The notes below the pieces were generated by a model that was given only the letters and a program-made list of their open reading frames with translations, searched no databases and had not been told where the DNA came from. This document shows, piece after piece, positions 37,616 through 48,401 of a DNA stretch of 64,000 bases; the first letter of the stretch is position 1, and the number at the start of each line of letters is the position of its first letter. The stretch is from Dendrolimus kikuchii (taxonomy: Eukaryota > Arthropoda > Insecta > Lepidoptera > Lasiocampidae): contig CM034401.1 in NCBI GenBank assembly GCA_019925095.2, forward strand, positions 12,125,338-12,189,337, written 5' to 3'. The position numbers and the translations under genes were made by a program.

Positions 37616-37891
37616 ACCGATGAAAGAATGACTAAACAGATATACAATGCAAAAGTGGATGGATGCAGAAGTCGTGGAAGGCCACGACACACCTTCCATG
37701 ATCAAATTGATCGTGTAATAGCAGAAGGTGATTTCAGGAGCTTTAAGAACAGACGAGCTTGCATGACAAGAGTTATGAATGTCAAAGAGGCAAGTGAGGT
37801 GTGTAAGAATAAGCCTAAATGGCACTCTGTTGTTCGTGCCTACCCCGCAAGGGAACTGGCGTGAAGTTATGTATGTATGTATGTATGTATT
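37616..37891 (+). pseudogene. LINE ORF C-terminus with (TATG)n tail, copy 3
   Basis: The longest of the three copies. It reads DERMTKQIYNAKVDG, SRGRPRHTFHDQIDRVIAEG, then FRSFKNRRACMTRVMN and so on to RAYPARELA and a TGA at 37862-37864, followed by about six TATG units. The RGRP basic motif and the final W..VVRAYP block match C-terminal tails of insect LINE proteins as I remember them. It is 5'-truncated but its frame is open. Confidence 0.65.
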
Positions 37892-39394
37892 ATATACCGG
37901 TATATAATGATGTAGTGAAATCCCGTTAAAAAAAAGATTAGGGATAGTCGCCATATAATTCTTTATTATTTATAATACACAAAATATTTACATATAAAAA
38001 TACAGAAAAAATACGGAACAATGATTATATACAAAAGCGAGTGTAACCTTAAAAAGAGTTTTCTTCCAGCAAACTTATCCGTTAAGCGAGAGCGGGAAAA
38101 TAAGATGTAGAGTTGTGTACACTAAAGTTTGTTTGCAAAAGTATATACGTACTTATATCGAAATGTATGATATATATGAAATGAAGATTTTTTTCAATGT
38201 TACAGTCGTGGTATGAAAATGTTCGCTAGTTTTCAAATTGATTTATTTAACGTTCCGCGAGCACATGTTACCTTTTCAAACTAAGTCACAGAACAGACTA
38301 TTCCACAGAAAATTATTTTTAACTATTTGACAATAAAGTTTAAAATGACTTAGATGAAAGTTGTTTGCTTTTCTATCTTGTCTAAGAAGATTGTTTAGAG
38401 ATGTAAAATCTTTTTATTGATTTTAATATGTATGTTGAGCGTAGTTATTATATCCTTTTTGTTTCTTATTGTTAATCTCTGAGTGTCTATTATTGTTAAC
38501 ATTGCATTTTCCTTTTTTTCATGTTTCTATATTTTATAGACGTAACATTTATTAAAATGTTGGCAGTATTGTATCTTGTACTCGTGTGCAAGCAAAAGTC
38601 GACTTTAAGGTGACGATCATTTTCATTCCGCGACTGTACATAGTGGTGTGGAATAACGTTAGTAAAAGCTTTACAATGATAATCGACGTTTGTTAATGAG
38701 TTTTTCATTTAAGCCAATAGATGGAGAGATATTCGCTTTTGAAGTTATAAAAATTATCAGTGTACCCTCTAACTTTTCAAGAAGAAAATTCTGATAAAGG
38801 AGGTAGAGTTTAAAATAATTTTAGGAAAAATTTGTTGGAACAATATTATACTCTGATTTTGAATTACCTGGATTATGTTCCAAGCTTACAATATAAAAAT
38901 TGTCGATCGCAGCTATCATTTTAAACCAGATAATTAAAAATCAGAGTACAGTTGAGTAGTTATTGATTGAAGTATCTACCCTGGTTATTATATCAGAGGA
39001 AGAAGGTTTTTTTACTAGAAGATATCCGCTTGAGGACTGCCAACTCCAGGTATAGTATTCGCCAAGTTAAAAATAAATATTTTCAATATACTTACATTCA
39101 TATACTTAAAAACATATTCGACTGTGGCACAGAAACCTCATGCATGGGTTTACTCGTACCGCAGAATCGTGTAAAATACCTACGTCAAAATTATGATACA
39201 TAGTGATACTTTAAAAATGAAATTATCCAACATTGTTGCTGTATCAAAAATAAGAGCAGAGGCAAGGAATTGTTATCATCATTGAAGTGTTTATTTTTTT
39301 TGATAATAATAAGCGGAGTTATCATCATGCTAGTATACGGTGCGGATTTAGCCCCAGGTCAGCACATGGAAGCTCGATGGGTCGCTTTGGGAAT
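37892..39394. other. Anonymous AT-rich stretch
   Basis: Nothing recognised. Frames of 70-78 codons at 38496-38708 and 38967-39203 lack any motif. Confidence 0.5.
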
Positions 39395-39910
39395 TAATAT
39401 AGGATCTTTTCAGATTATATTGGTTGGGGTGGCACTAACACACCCGAAGATACGCTATTATCATCCACGTTAGAGAGATCTACTAAAACCTCTAGGTGTT
39501 TCTTCTTCCGACTTATGTCAAGGCTACTGGAAAGCGGACTCAAGACCAACTTTGCGTGCCTTAGCAGGCGATGGCTCAGGAGCTCCTTTCATTGCCTGGG
39601 AAAACCATGCCCCGGGGTCTTTAACCTGTCAAAACTTACATGGGCTGGTTTGTAAATCGCCTACAGGAGGACGGTTGGGCGCACGCGGAACACGGTGCGG
39701 TCTAATCTTGACGGCACTAGTTTTTGCAAAAATGACTGCCTTTATATGGATGAAAGTCAGAAAGATGTAATCTATATGTTGCTATACATAGGTATATTTA
39801 AGTGTCGTTAGTTAGATCTTGAAAAATCATGATGTTCTCTACTGATTCTTTTCATTGAAATCAACCGGCCTGCGCCCCTTAGGTCCCTGCGTGTGGGTGC
39901 CAAACACCCC
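39395..39910. repeat. Dispersed repeat shared with 61.15-61.45 kb
   Basis: The segment TTGGGGTGGCACTAACACA ... CGCTATTATCATCCACG ... CTACTAAAACCTCTAGGTG (39426-39502) follows the same order as TTGGGGCGTTACTAGCACA ... CTATATTACTACCCGAG ... CCACTAAATCTCCTAGGTG at 61164-61241. A later match is CCTGCGCCCCTTAG at 39870 against CCTGCGCCCCTTAA at 61403. GC content is above the surroundings. The open frames at 39270-39473 and 39552-39770 fall in this repeat and show no protein family. Confidence 0.45.
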
Positions 39911-41149
39911 TTGCTCCCCTGGGTAAAGACGGTTTCGTGGATGAGAACCCTTTATCAAACTTGGACAAGCCGACTTCAAGCAGACAAGCAGACTTCAAGA
40001 CAACGTTTGGTCGACGACATTATTAACGCTGTTCTTACGATATTTAAGAAACTTTAAAAAGGAAAATACTGTAATCTGCAACCTAATGCATGAAAATCAA
40101 CGAGGGGCAATTTTTGTAGTGTAAAGAACTTTCCAGGTATATGGGCTGTCCGCAAGGAATACCGAGGGATATGTTAATTTGCTGCGGCGTGGTGTAAATA
40201 GGCGCAGGCAATTTATGTCGCTAAAACACTCCCAGGGATTACTTGGGAAGGTCCCAAAAGGGGACCGGTATTTGAAAACCTTCCCAATTCGGCCATTGAA
40301 GAAAGTTTAAATGTAAAGCCAGTAATCTCTTTTCTTAGAATTAGATTGACTATCCTAATTTATAATTTATTTCATAGTCTATATCAAGCTTTATGATCTC
40401 CCGATTACTTTTTAACTTTATTCTACCTACATATTATACATAGTTTTAATTGATCTATGTAAAATAAGATCATCTATCGCCGTGCATATTGTCTATGGAA
40501 TATTTTGTTTGTTACTTTTGTTAAATAAATAAATAATTAGCTGTAGTAAACTACGCTATACCTGATTATATATGACATCGTCAATCAATATTAATAATGT
40601 CATAAAATATGTAAATAGTAAAAAAGTGCTTGCATTAGAAATAATTCATGTTAAACTATATTAACAGTATGGGAATTGTTCATGTGACGAAATGGAAATT
40701 TCTTGGTACTTCTCGATGCTTGGAATCGAATGTTGATTATTCAGTCATCTATTCCCACACTAATACATACAAGAATTGTTTACAATAATAAAATATGTTA
40801 TTCATGTATAATTATTATTATCCAATAATTAGCATTATTTAATGCTTATATTAGTGAAACGTGTTATTGTTGTGTTATGTTTTGGTAAGTTAACATTATC
40901 AAACATTTTAAGAAGCTATTTTATAGGTAAAAATATTATGTTGTCAGAAAAATACTTATGTTTTTTTATATAATAGTTTTCTATGAAATAAAAGCTGATT
41001 AGTAGGAGTTACAATGATGTGATTTAACTTATTCATAACTTTAACATGTCGCATTAAAATTAACCTTTTGCTGTGTTTTCTATGGTTAATTAATATTTTA
41101 GAGTTATGTAAGCAAAGGGCAAAACATAATCATTTTTCTTTCAACGATT
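39911..41149. other. Anonymous stretch
   Basis: Slightly GC-richer up to 40300, then AT-rich. Nothing recognised. Confidence 0.5.
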
Positions 41150-41297
41150 TTGGACGAAGACTTCTTCATCACATCCTAAAAGCTAGCAACGCGTTGCCTG
41201 CGCCCCTGGTGTTGCAAACGTCTATAGGCGACAGTTACCACTTTCTATTAGCTAGGCCGTCTGCCTGTATGCCAGCTTCGCAATAAGAAATAAAGAA
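41150..41297 (+). mobile_element. LINE-type 3' tail
   Basis: The words CAACGCGTTGCCTGCGCCCC, GTTGCAAACGTCTATAGGCG and GGCCGTCTGCCTGTATGCC end in AATAAGAAATAAAG. This is the same 3' tail type as the LINE at 17676-17757 (which has CAACGCGTTGGCGACACCC). No coding part remains. Confidence 0.6.
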
Positions 41298-41300
41298 AAA

Positions 41301-42470
41301 AATATTGAAGACTTTATATACATATATTGAAACAGGAAAGGTGTGATATATTTGCAGCTTTCAATAGTACAAATTACAATGAAATCCCGAAAAAACTAGA
41401 ATTTGGGGATGGTGGCCGTACATCTAAATGAGGGATGAAATAATTTTTTTAATGCGTGTAGGTTTGTTGGGTATCATCATATAAGCATAGAAAAAAACAT
41501 GATAACGATTTGGTGAGATATGCGTGTCTAAAGTTGATAAAAGTGGCGCTCCCTTTTACCCGAACGCTCGCATTTGGAAAATTCTGAAAACATAAGGCGA
41601 TAAAATTTGAAAAACCTTTCAGTAAAGATTAGTTTCATAAAGATTCATTGACTAACCTATAATATCTCAAATGTGGAATGAAATAAAGAAAGAGAGACAA
41701 TATTTATTTCTAATAGCGACACACATAAGACAATAGTAATATAACAAAGTATAAAATATATACAGAAATCGTATGCCGCAATTTAGAAATCAGCTTAGCA
41801 GTCAGCATTTTGCTGTGCCAAAACGTAGTCCGACACAGCTTGGATTTTCAGTGCTCACCTCCTAAATTACATGTGGCATGCGACCCGTGCTAAACACATT
41901 TTTTTTTTATCCTTATATCGAATCGAGATATGAAATTCGGCACACATTTATTTATATGTGTTATGTACCCATATATAAGTCTTGTGTGTCAGTATGAATG
42001 TAGACGAAATAGTGTAATAAAACGTTTGACTAGAAATTAATAATAATGATAATGACAATTTGCTTTGGTTAGTAAAATTACATAAAATTCTTGAAGCTAG
42101 TGTTAGTAGAACTTAGCCTAAAGTTTTGTTAGAATTGTTGAGCTAGCTTTAAACTTGCTAGCGCAAAAATTAAGAGCTGGCACGTCAAACCTGTAAGCCA
42201 GGATCTTTAGGGTGGCGTTAGAGCTAGCTTGAATCCTGCAAAGCCACGAGGCAGTTCTTTTTTTAGCAATTACGTAATAATCGTCTACTCGTGTTTGTTA
42301 AAACATACCTGATGCACTGCAGAACCAGCGCAACCCTATCTACTTACTGTCTATTAAACCTCGGCAAAATGTTCTTAGTATACTTATTTGAATCAGGCCA
42401 GGCGGTCATATTATAAACTCGATTTTTCTGATCAAACCCCAGTAGGTAGCTCTATTTGACTTACATAAAA
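41301..42470. other. Anonymous stretch
   Basis: AT-rich, with a (C/G)-containing patch at 42110-42250 (GCTAGCTTTAAACTTGCTAGC is locally palindromic). No gene seen. Confidence 0.45.
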
Positions 42471-42520
42471 ACTTCATAGGGATTGAATATATCGCGAGCG
42501 AAGCCGCGGGTTAAAGCTAG
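42471..42520 (+). mobile_element. Helitron-like 3' end
   Basis: CGCGAGCGAAGCCGCGGG can form a stem (CGCG at 42493-42496 and 42505-42508), then TTAAAGCTAG ends at 42520 before T. This is the standard Helitron terminus. The 5' extent could not be set, so only the end is annotated. Confidence 0.5.
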
Positions 42521-42534
42521 TATATATATAATCC

Positions 42535-42665
42535 TTCCTTAAAATATTACCTACCTGATGGTGAAAACCGCTTAATTTTTTTTTTGCGTGGTTTAAGAGG
42601 TGTTAATGGATATACAGACAAACAAACGGACAAACGCGAAAAGCGACTTTGTTTTATACTATGCA
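42535..42665 (-). mobile_element. Helitron-like fragment
   Basis: On the minus strand: AAAACAAAGTCGCTTTTCGC, TTTGTCCGTTTGTTTGTC, ATATCCATTAAC. It resembles the 5' part of the element at 28104-28694 (TTTTCGCGTCTGTCTGTC, ATATCCGTTAAC). Confidence 0.4.
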
Positions 42666-43061
42666 AAGATACAGTTTCTAGGCGACTCTCTTACTACAAA
42701 ATGTTTTCATAAATAAATATGAAATGGTGTACTTATTCTAACTGCAACTGCTCATTACGATTACAAAACGTATTGCGGTAATTCTCAAAGAAATCCAATT
42801 AAATTTACGTCACGACAACTGGCTCACGTGACACCAAAAGCTACGACGACACGGGATTATTGTTCGGGGTTGAAAATATCTTCAACTCGGTAACAATGTG
42901 GTGAAACAGGCACCAATAACGCGCATGTCGGGTGTGTCAGTCATCGCCCGGAGCTTTCCTCGTCGCCAACTCATCAGGGTGTCCAGATTGGGATTTGTTT
43001 CGCAATTTTCGGGACAGATATTTTGTTCGGGAAATTTTAAAATTATAATATAGTAGTTATA

Positions 43062-43157
43062 CCCTTAAGAGAACAGCAGGGCAAATATCCTTAGGCGATG
43101 GTAACCGCTTTCCATCAAGTGGGCCGTCTGCCTGTCTGCTGAACTCATGTAAAAAAA
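43062..43157 (+). mobile_element. SINE-like family A, 3' part
   Basis: CCCTTAAGAGAACAGCAGGG leads straight into the terminal tail GGCGATGGTAACCGCTTTCC ... CTGTCTGCTGAACTCATG and an A-run. There is a small internal deletion compared with the other copies. Confidence 0.7.
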
Positions 43158-43677
43158 GTTATTAATTTCGAATTATTACAATATATCGTAGTAAATTAGT
43201 GAATTACATGAATTACTTAAAAATTAGTATTAGTAGAAGTTATCTCAGCATTTTGTTACAGTTGTTGTGCTATCTTTACATTTGCAAGCACAATAATTGA
43301 CTTTCAAGGTGTTATTGGAGCTTTTAGGATGTTATTTTGGTTAATCAAAAATATTGAGTGAATTTTTGTGGGCTAAATTGTCGTCACTGGGAATGGGATA
43401 CAACAAAATCGAGCCAAGTACAAAATGTTTTTCAAATTTAAGTTAGAGGATGTATCTAATAATGATCAACAATGTACTCTGTGATAATGACGGTGATGTT
43501 GATATTACACCTACTTATAGTCTTAAGGGATTATAGATAGAATATAGTGTAAGTTAAGTTTTCTTCATTATAAAGTATTACAATTTGTATATGTTAACGT
43601 ATTTATAATATATATTACACCTTTGAAATTTCTAACACCGATTATAAATTCTAGTGGTAACACAACCTTGAAATTTG

Positions 43678-43769
43678 ATCCAGTATTAGTGGCCAGGTTT
43701 CAGTCCCCATTTCGAGGCGGAAAGCCCATTGTTAGCACCTTTACTGTTGCAAATGTCGATAGGCGATCA
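43678..43769 (+). mobile_element. SINE-like family A, diverged fragment
   Basis: AGTATTAGTGGCCAGGTTTC, TTAGCACCTTTACTGTTGC and AAATGTCGATAGGCGAT follow family A order, with a replaced middle and no tail. Confidence 0.5.
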
Positions 43770-45397
43770 ATGAAAAGTATAGGTAGATACAATATTTGGA
43801 GAAATGTTGCGAAATGATATCACTATGACGAAATTTTACCTCTGCAACGGGGAATTTGCCAAAAGCAATCTGGAGACCCTAGCACTCATTAAAGCAGTGT
43901 TTATTAAGATGTTTCTCCAACGGATTATCCGCGGACGTGTCTGTTCAGGATTTAAACGTTGCTCTTTTAGCATATCTATTATTATTCATGACATAAATTT
44001 TGACAGCGAGGAAGGCATTAGGTGAAAACTCATTAAAACGAAGACGCGATCTGACTTTTCAAACTAGACACGTTAAGTCCACGCGTGACGCGAGATAGAA
44101 CTAATTACCATTCGCAACAAGTAAACTCGTTACTTATTAAAACCTTGTGCCGTTAACACTAATTTAAAACTTTCCCTCGGAACTATGTATAAATTACTAT
44201 AAATTAAAAGTTTTTGTCATCACATTTTTGCTACTTCATCTCCTGTTCTGTATTTTATTTTTATGGTAGAGCTTGTCCTTGCCACATTTAATTAAATCTG
44301 AAGGTACAGACCTTAGTCGTGAAATGTTAATAATCAAACAGTTATTTTTGTATTAATATTGTTACCTATATTAATTATCTAAACTCGGCTACGTTTCGTT
44401 TTAGCTCAGTCTGGTATTAATTATCAGGGAAGTCAATTTATCGACTACTTTTCGGAGTTTGCGGACGCAAATATAAATAGGATAAATCTTATATAATATA
44501 AAGATGGATGAATATTATGGTTAGCTTATATGTATATAACATTTCTGTGATAAATATGACGACTTAATACTAAAAGTTAAATGGTAGCTTTTCTGTAACA
44601 TGGATTTTCCACGGAGTAATATACCGCTCCGCCCGCCATGGTAACGCATATAAAGCAATAATTTTTCTTCATATAAACTAAATGAGAAAAATGATGAATT
44701 TACGTATACGTATAAGAAAAATATGATCAGCCTAACTGGCTAAAATAGTATATCTTCTAACATGGTGTAAATATCATGGAAGAAGAAGAAATATAAAATT
44801 ATCATGAACGAAGGATGGAGCAACGATAATCGCGCCGCAAATTAAAGCAGGTATTGTGAATGGTGATTTTCTATTTTATTAAGTAAAAGATCTTAGAATC
44901 TGTTTGTGTATTTTTGTAAATTGTTTTATATTGCGATATGTTTAGAGAAATTGTATGTACTTATTACTACGTATGTGACGAACGTAGATGGTATGGCTAG
45001 CGACATGTTCGAATGTAATTAGTATAGTGAAAATAATGAAAAAGAATACGTTTAGCGCAATTTTTGGGAATATGATAAACGTCCATTATTGTTGTCGTTT
45101 GGCTACGAAATGCTAAAAAACTATTTAATCGGAAATATTCCACATATTAAAACGGATCTCGTTCAACCATAATTTCGTTGACATTTTTTTAAATTCAACC
45201 TCCCCGGAAATTTTCTACTTAATACAAATTGAAGAGGCACGTACTGCATCCAATTGATTTATAAAACATATAAGACGTACTTGAATATTTAAATGTTTTT
45301 AGGCGTTCCATAAATAAATGACTAATATTAACATTTACTTTTATTTTTACCTATATCTTGAGGGAACGAAATCTCTTTGAACCCTTGCTCAATCTTT
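43770..45397. other. Anonymous stretch
   Basis: AT-rich; no gene or clear repeat. Confidence 0.5.
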
Positions 45398-45405
45398 ATA
45401 TCTTA

Positions 45406-45711
45406 TCTATCTTTATCCGTGCAGGAACGGAGAAAGAATACAATTTCCTGCTGCCGGGCGGCCTGTCGTAAGAGGCGACAAAACAACCCACAGCCAGGTG
45501 GTAGGGCATTTGCCCGATTGGATGGCTACCACCCCTGGTCTAAAGTATGTCGCCATAACAACTTTGAGTTGTGTTCCGGCATTACTGACCAGGTTCCAGT
45601 CTCCCTTAAATTTGTAGCACCTTTCGTGTTGCAATTGTCCATAGGCAATGGTAACCGCTTTCCATCAAGTGGACCGTCTACCTGTCTGCTGAACTCGTGC
45701 AATAAAAAAAA
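45406..45711 (+). mobile_element. SINE-like family A, full length with target-site duplication
   Basis: The copy runs from near TATCCGTGCAGGAACGGAG to a GCAATAAAAAAAAA tail. ATATCTTA flanks it exactly at 45398-45405 and 45712-45719, an 8-bp target-site duplication. An internal gap removes the GAGAGCAGCAGCGCA segment found in other copies. A B-box-like word GGTTCCAGTCTCC sits near 45593 and an A-box-like TGGTCTAAAGT near 45536, but this pairing is only suggestive. Confidence 0.85.
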
Positions 45712-46018
45712 ATATCTTAATATAATTCTTCTATGAGTGTGTATGTGACTGAACTCCTAAACGGCTGGGCCGATTTCGATGAAATTTTTTGTGTGTGTTT
45801 AGGTAGATTCGAGAATGGTTTAGGCATACAATTGGACCCGGTAGGTGGCGATGGAATCGGGTTCCAGGATTTCGACGAACTTTTTCTGTGTTTATTTAAG
45901 TAGGTCGCTCGGTGGTTTAAATCTACAGTTAGACCCAATAGCTGGTTCTGTAATCGGGTTCCAGATTTTATATTTTCAAAGCAGGACAACGTTTCCCGTT
46001 TTTATATACTAATAAAGT
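45712..46018 (+). repeat. Helitron-like repeat with internal duplication
   Basis: The body words GAACTCCTAAACGGCTGGGC and CGATTTCGATGAAATTTTTT match 55090-55140. A second diverged module starts near 45871 (ATTTCGACGAACTTTTTCTG ... AATCGGGTTCCAG). No CTAG/T end is preserved. The SINE at 45406 is inserted beside its 5' end. Confidence 0.45.
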
Positions 46019-46140
46019 ATAATTTTGAGTCTCTTAATACGTCTACATGTATTTTGGGACAGCACGTAGAGAACAAACAATTTCTGAATTACTCATACAA
46101 AATTAAAATATTTTTTATTATGAAAAGAAATTATAGAATT

Positions 46141-46341
46141 GAAACTTCAACAGACAAGTGGAAAAACGAATGGCAACGGACAAATGGCAAAACGAATCGC
46201 AAAAAACTTTTACGGGCAGGATTTCAAATTGGACAGGTACATTACCAATCTGCCTGTAAAACTTCAAGTTAAAATTTTGTTGCGATTCGTTTTGCCACTG
46301 GTCCATTGCCATTCGTTTTTCCACTTGTCCGTTGAAGTTTC
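46141..46341. repeat. Long hairpin, 62-bp arms
   Basis: The arm 46141-46202 (GAAACTTCAACAGACAAGTG...) is almost the exact reverse complement of 46280-46341 (...CACTTGTCCGTTGAAGTTTC). Pairing partly continues inwards: TTTTACGGGCAGG against CTGCCTGTAAAA. The whole is a near-palindrome of 201 bp. Frames of 68-87 codons on both strands are mirror images produced by the palindrome, not genes. Confidence 0.75.
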
Positions 46342-47530
46342 ACTTCTACTATGTGTACCCAGCACACATTCGCTTTTTTCGCAGGTTTACTTCAAATTAT
46401 GATTTGGTTAGGTTATTAGGTACATTTTAATGAATGCATTTTTTATTTAAACATATTTTATTTTATCAAAGAAAACAACTGAATTCGATCCGGAACCAAA
46501 AAACGCATCCATAGTCTACTCTAAAATTATGCCGCCTTTCACCACGTCTAGTCTAAATTTATGCCGCTCCTGCAGGCGGCCGTAACGCTTTTTCGTGACA
46601 GAAAAATCCTAAGACGGGGGTCTATATAGAAGTTTCACTTCAAAAATAAGTAAGTAATAAATGTTGAATAATGTTCAGCTTTTCTATTGTGACTTTAAAT
46701 TATTTATTGCAAATAGTATATATATCTAATTCTCTATCTCATCACTTTACTGCGCAAACTTGAACAAACAGAAACTTGGTCATTTACTCAGTTACAGTTT
46801 GAATAGGGTAATGATAACATTTACTCTTTCATAATAAAGGGATTGAAGCAAGTATTTTCAAGCGATTCTATTTATATTTTATGGAAATAGGTGCAAGTTG
46901 TTGAAATAATTATTTTCTGAGAGTATAAAGTGAAGTCTGTTAATTATTTCATGTGTTGTTTAAAATTTACATGTAAACGTATTAAGTTAAGAAACTCTAT
47001 TTTATTATCATGCTAGTAGTGCCAAGAAACGTAGTGCGCGTTACTATAACGACGTGTGAATTGCAACTGTGTGCCATTTTTTTGGCTATATTCGTCTATC
47101 CCAAGAAAACGACATCATTTATCGGGGTACAAAGTACCCTAAGTGCTGTACAAATTCGACTCTTCTACAAGCTTATAGAAGAATATTATTATATAATAGA
47201 AGATAGATTGAAAAAACGTCGGTCAAATTCATGGCAGTCCACACAGAATGAAGCTTAGCTTTCGAGAAAACTGACTTACAGAGACAGACGGAGACGACAA
47301 TCATGGCAAAAATATAAGAGTTTTGTTTTTGTCAAGAACAGGGTACCCTAAGAATGAAAAAGCGTTAATTATACTCAACTTCATCAACAATGTAGTCCCA
47401 AAATTGTACCCCTAATTAGGTACAGTTATGCAGTTTGGTTAGAGACGAAACTATACCATTGTTGGCACCTAGTTATTGGCACCCTGTCAATATGGTCAAA
47501 ATATTTAGAAATCTTATTTTTTATTTTGTA
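46342..47530. other. Anonymous stretch
   Basis: No gene. Around 47280-47350 the words GACAGACGGAGACGACAATCA and GGGTACCCTAA look like DNA-transposon debris. The 82-codon frame at 47010 has no motif. Confidence 0.45.
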
Positions 47531-47972
47531 CTAGCTGACCCGGCAAACTCATACCGCCTCAGAATCAATAAATAAAAAGCTGAATGATAATTGCAGAATG
47601 TTTGAACTTTAATAACAAATGTGATCAAAACTTAACCAGAATGAACATCAAACGTTTGACGTTCCAAACCATTTTTTTTTTAAACTTCACTTTTAAAGAT
47701 AATTTGATTTCTGAACGACTTTTAAATTTAATTGACTTCTAAACGACGGGACGAACATCAAATGTTTGACAGGTAAGAATACTTTCTAAGGGAAAGCGAA
47801 ATTGTTGTTTTTACTATATTCCAAGCATTTTTTTTCATATTTGCTCACCTTTTAAACCTTCCCTGGACTTCCACAAATAATTCAAAACCAAAATTAACCA
47901 AATCAGTCCAGCCGTTCTCGAGTTTAAGCGAGACTAACGAACAGCAATTGATTTTTATATACAATATACAGA
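47531..47972 (-). mobile_element. Probable non-autonomous Helitron
   Basis: On the minus strand it starts TCTGTATATTG at 47972 (after A) and ends CCGGGTCAGCTAG at 47531 (before T). The interior near the 5' end reads TTAGTCTCGC, AACTCGAGAACGGCTGGACT, the usual body of a lepidopteran Helitron family as I remember it. Non-coding, 442 bp. Confidence 0.6.
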
Positions 47973-48341
47973 TTCATACAATAATGTAATTATATCATTG
48001 TACCAACAGTAGTATTTTTACCATATATTGCGTTTATTTATAAACTAGCAAAAAACGGTGCTTTAGGCTCGCGAAGTTTTGTACCTATAATAATAATTAA
48101 TTAATTACTGATTATATATTTGTGCTTAGCCAAGAAATTCGGCGTATTTTTAACTAATACCATGCTGTTTACATCGATATTAGTTCTTTAGTTTTCGAAC
48201 ACATGGCGTTAGTTGTAACAGTCCAGTTGATATTACACATGTCTTATTGGTTTTATAATTTTTAACAGATAGCATTAGGAATACAATAAAATTTTATTTA
48301 ATAAAAATATCTTCTTTTTTTAAAATTTGTATAAATAATCT

Positions 48342-48401
48342 TTATTTGTATAAATATGTTATCTATCATATAATGATAGACAACATATTTAAAAATAAAT
48401 T
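48342..48401. repeat. Short near-perfect palindrome
   Basis: AAATATGTTATCTATCATA pairs with the following TAATGATAGACAACATATTT with one mismatch; weaker pairing extends to about 26-bp arms. It is AT-rich and could be a hairpin MITE remnant or a recombination-prone palindrome. Confidence 0.5.

Noticed and set aside
39270..39473. 67-codon frame with a hydrophobic N-terminus that resembles a signal anchor
   Set aside because: It overlaps a dispersed repeat shared with 61.2 kb, where the frame is not kept.
45377..45736. 119-codon frame with an Arg/Lys-rich start
   Set aside because: It lies in a SINE-like copy; equivalent frames recur at 16035-16283 and 62327-62566 because the repeat recurs, not because a protein is conserved.
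46054..46402. Frames of 68-87 codons on both strands
   Set aside because: They are mirror readings of a palindrome; the two strands encode nearly the same peptide.
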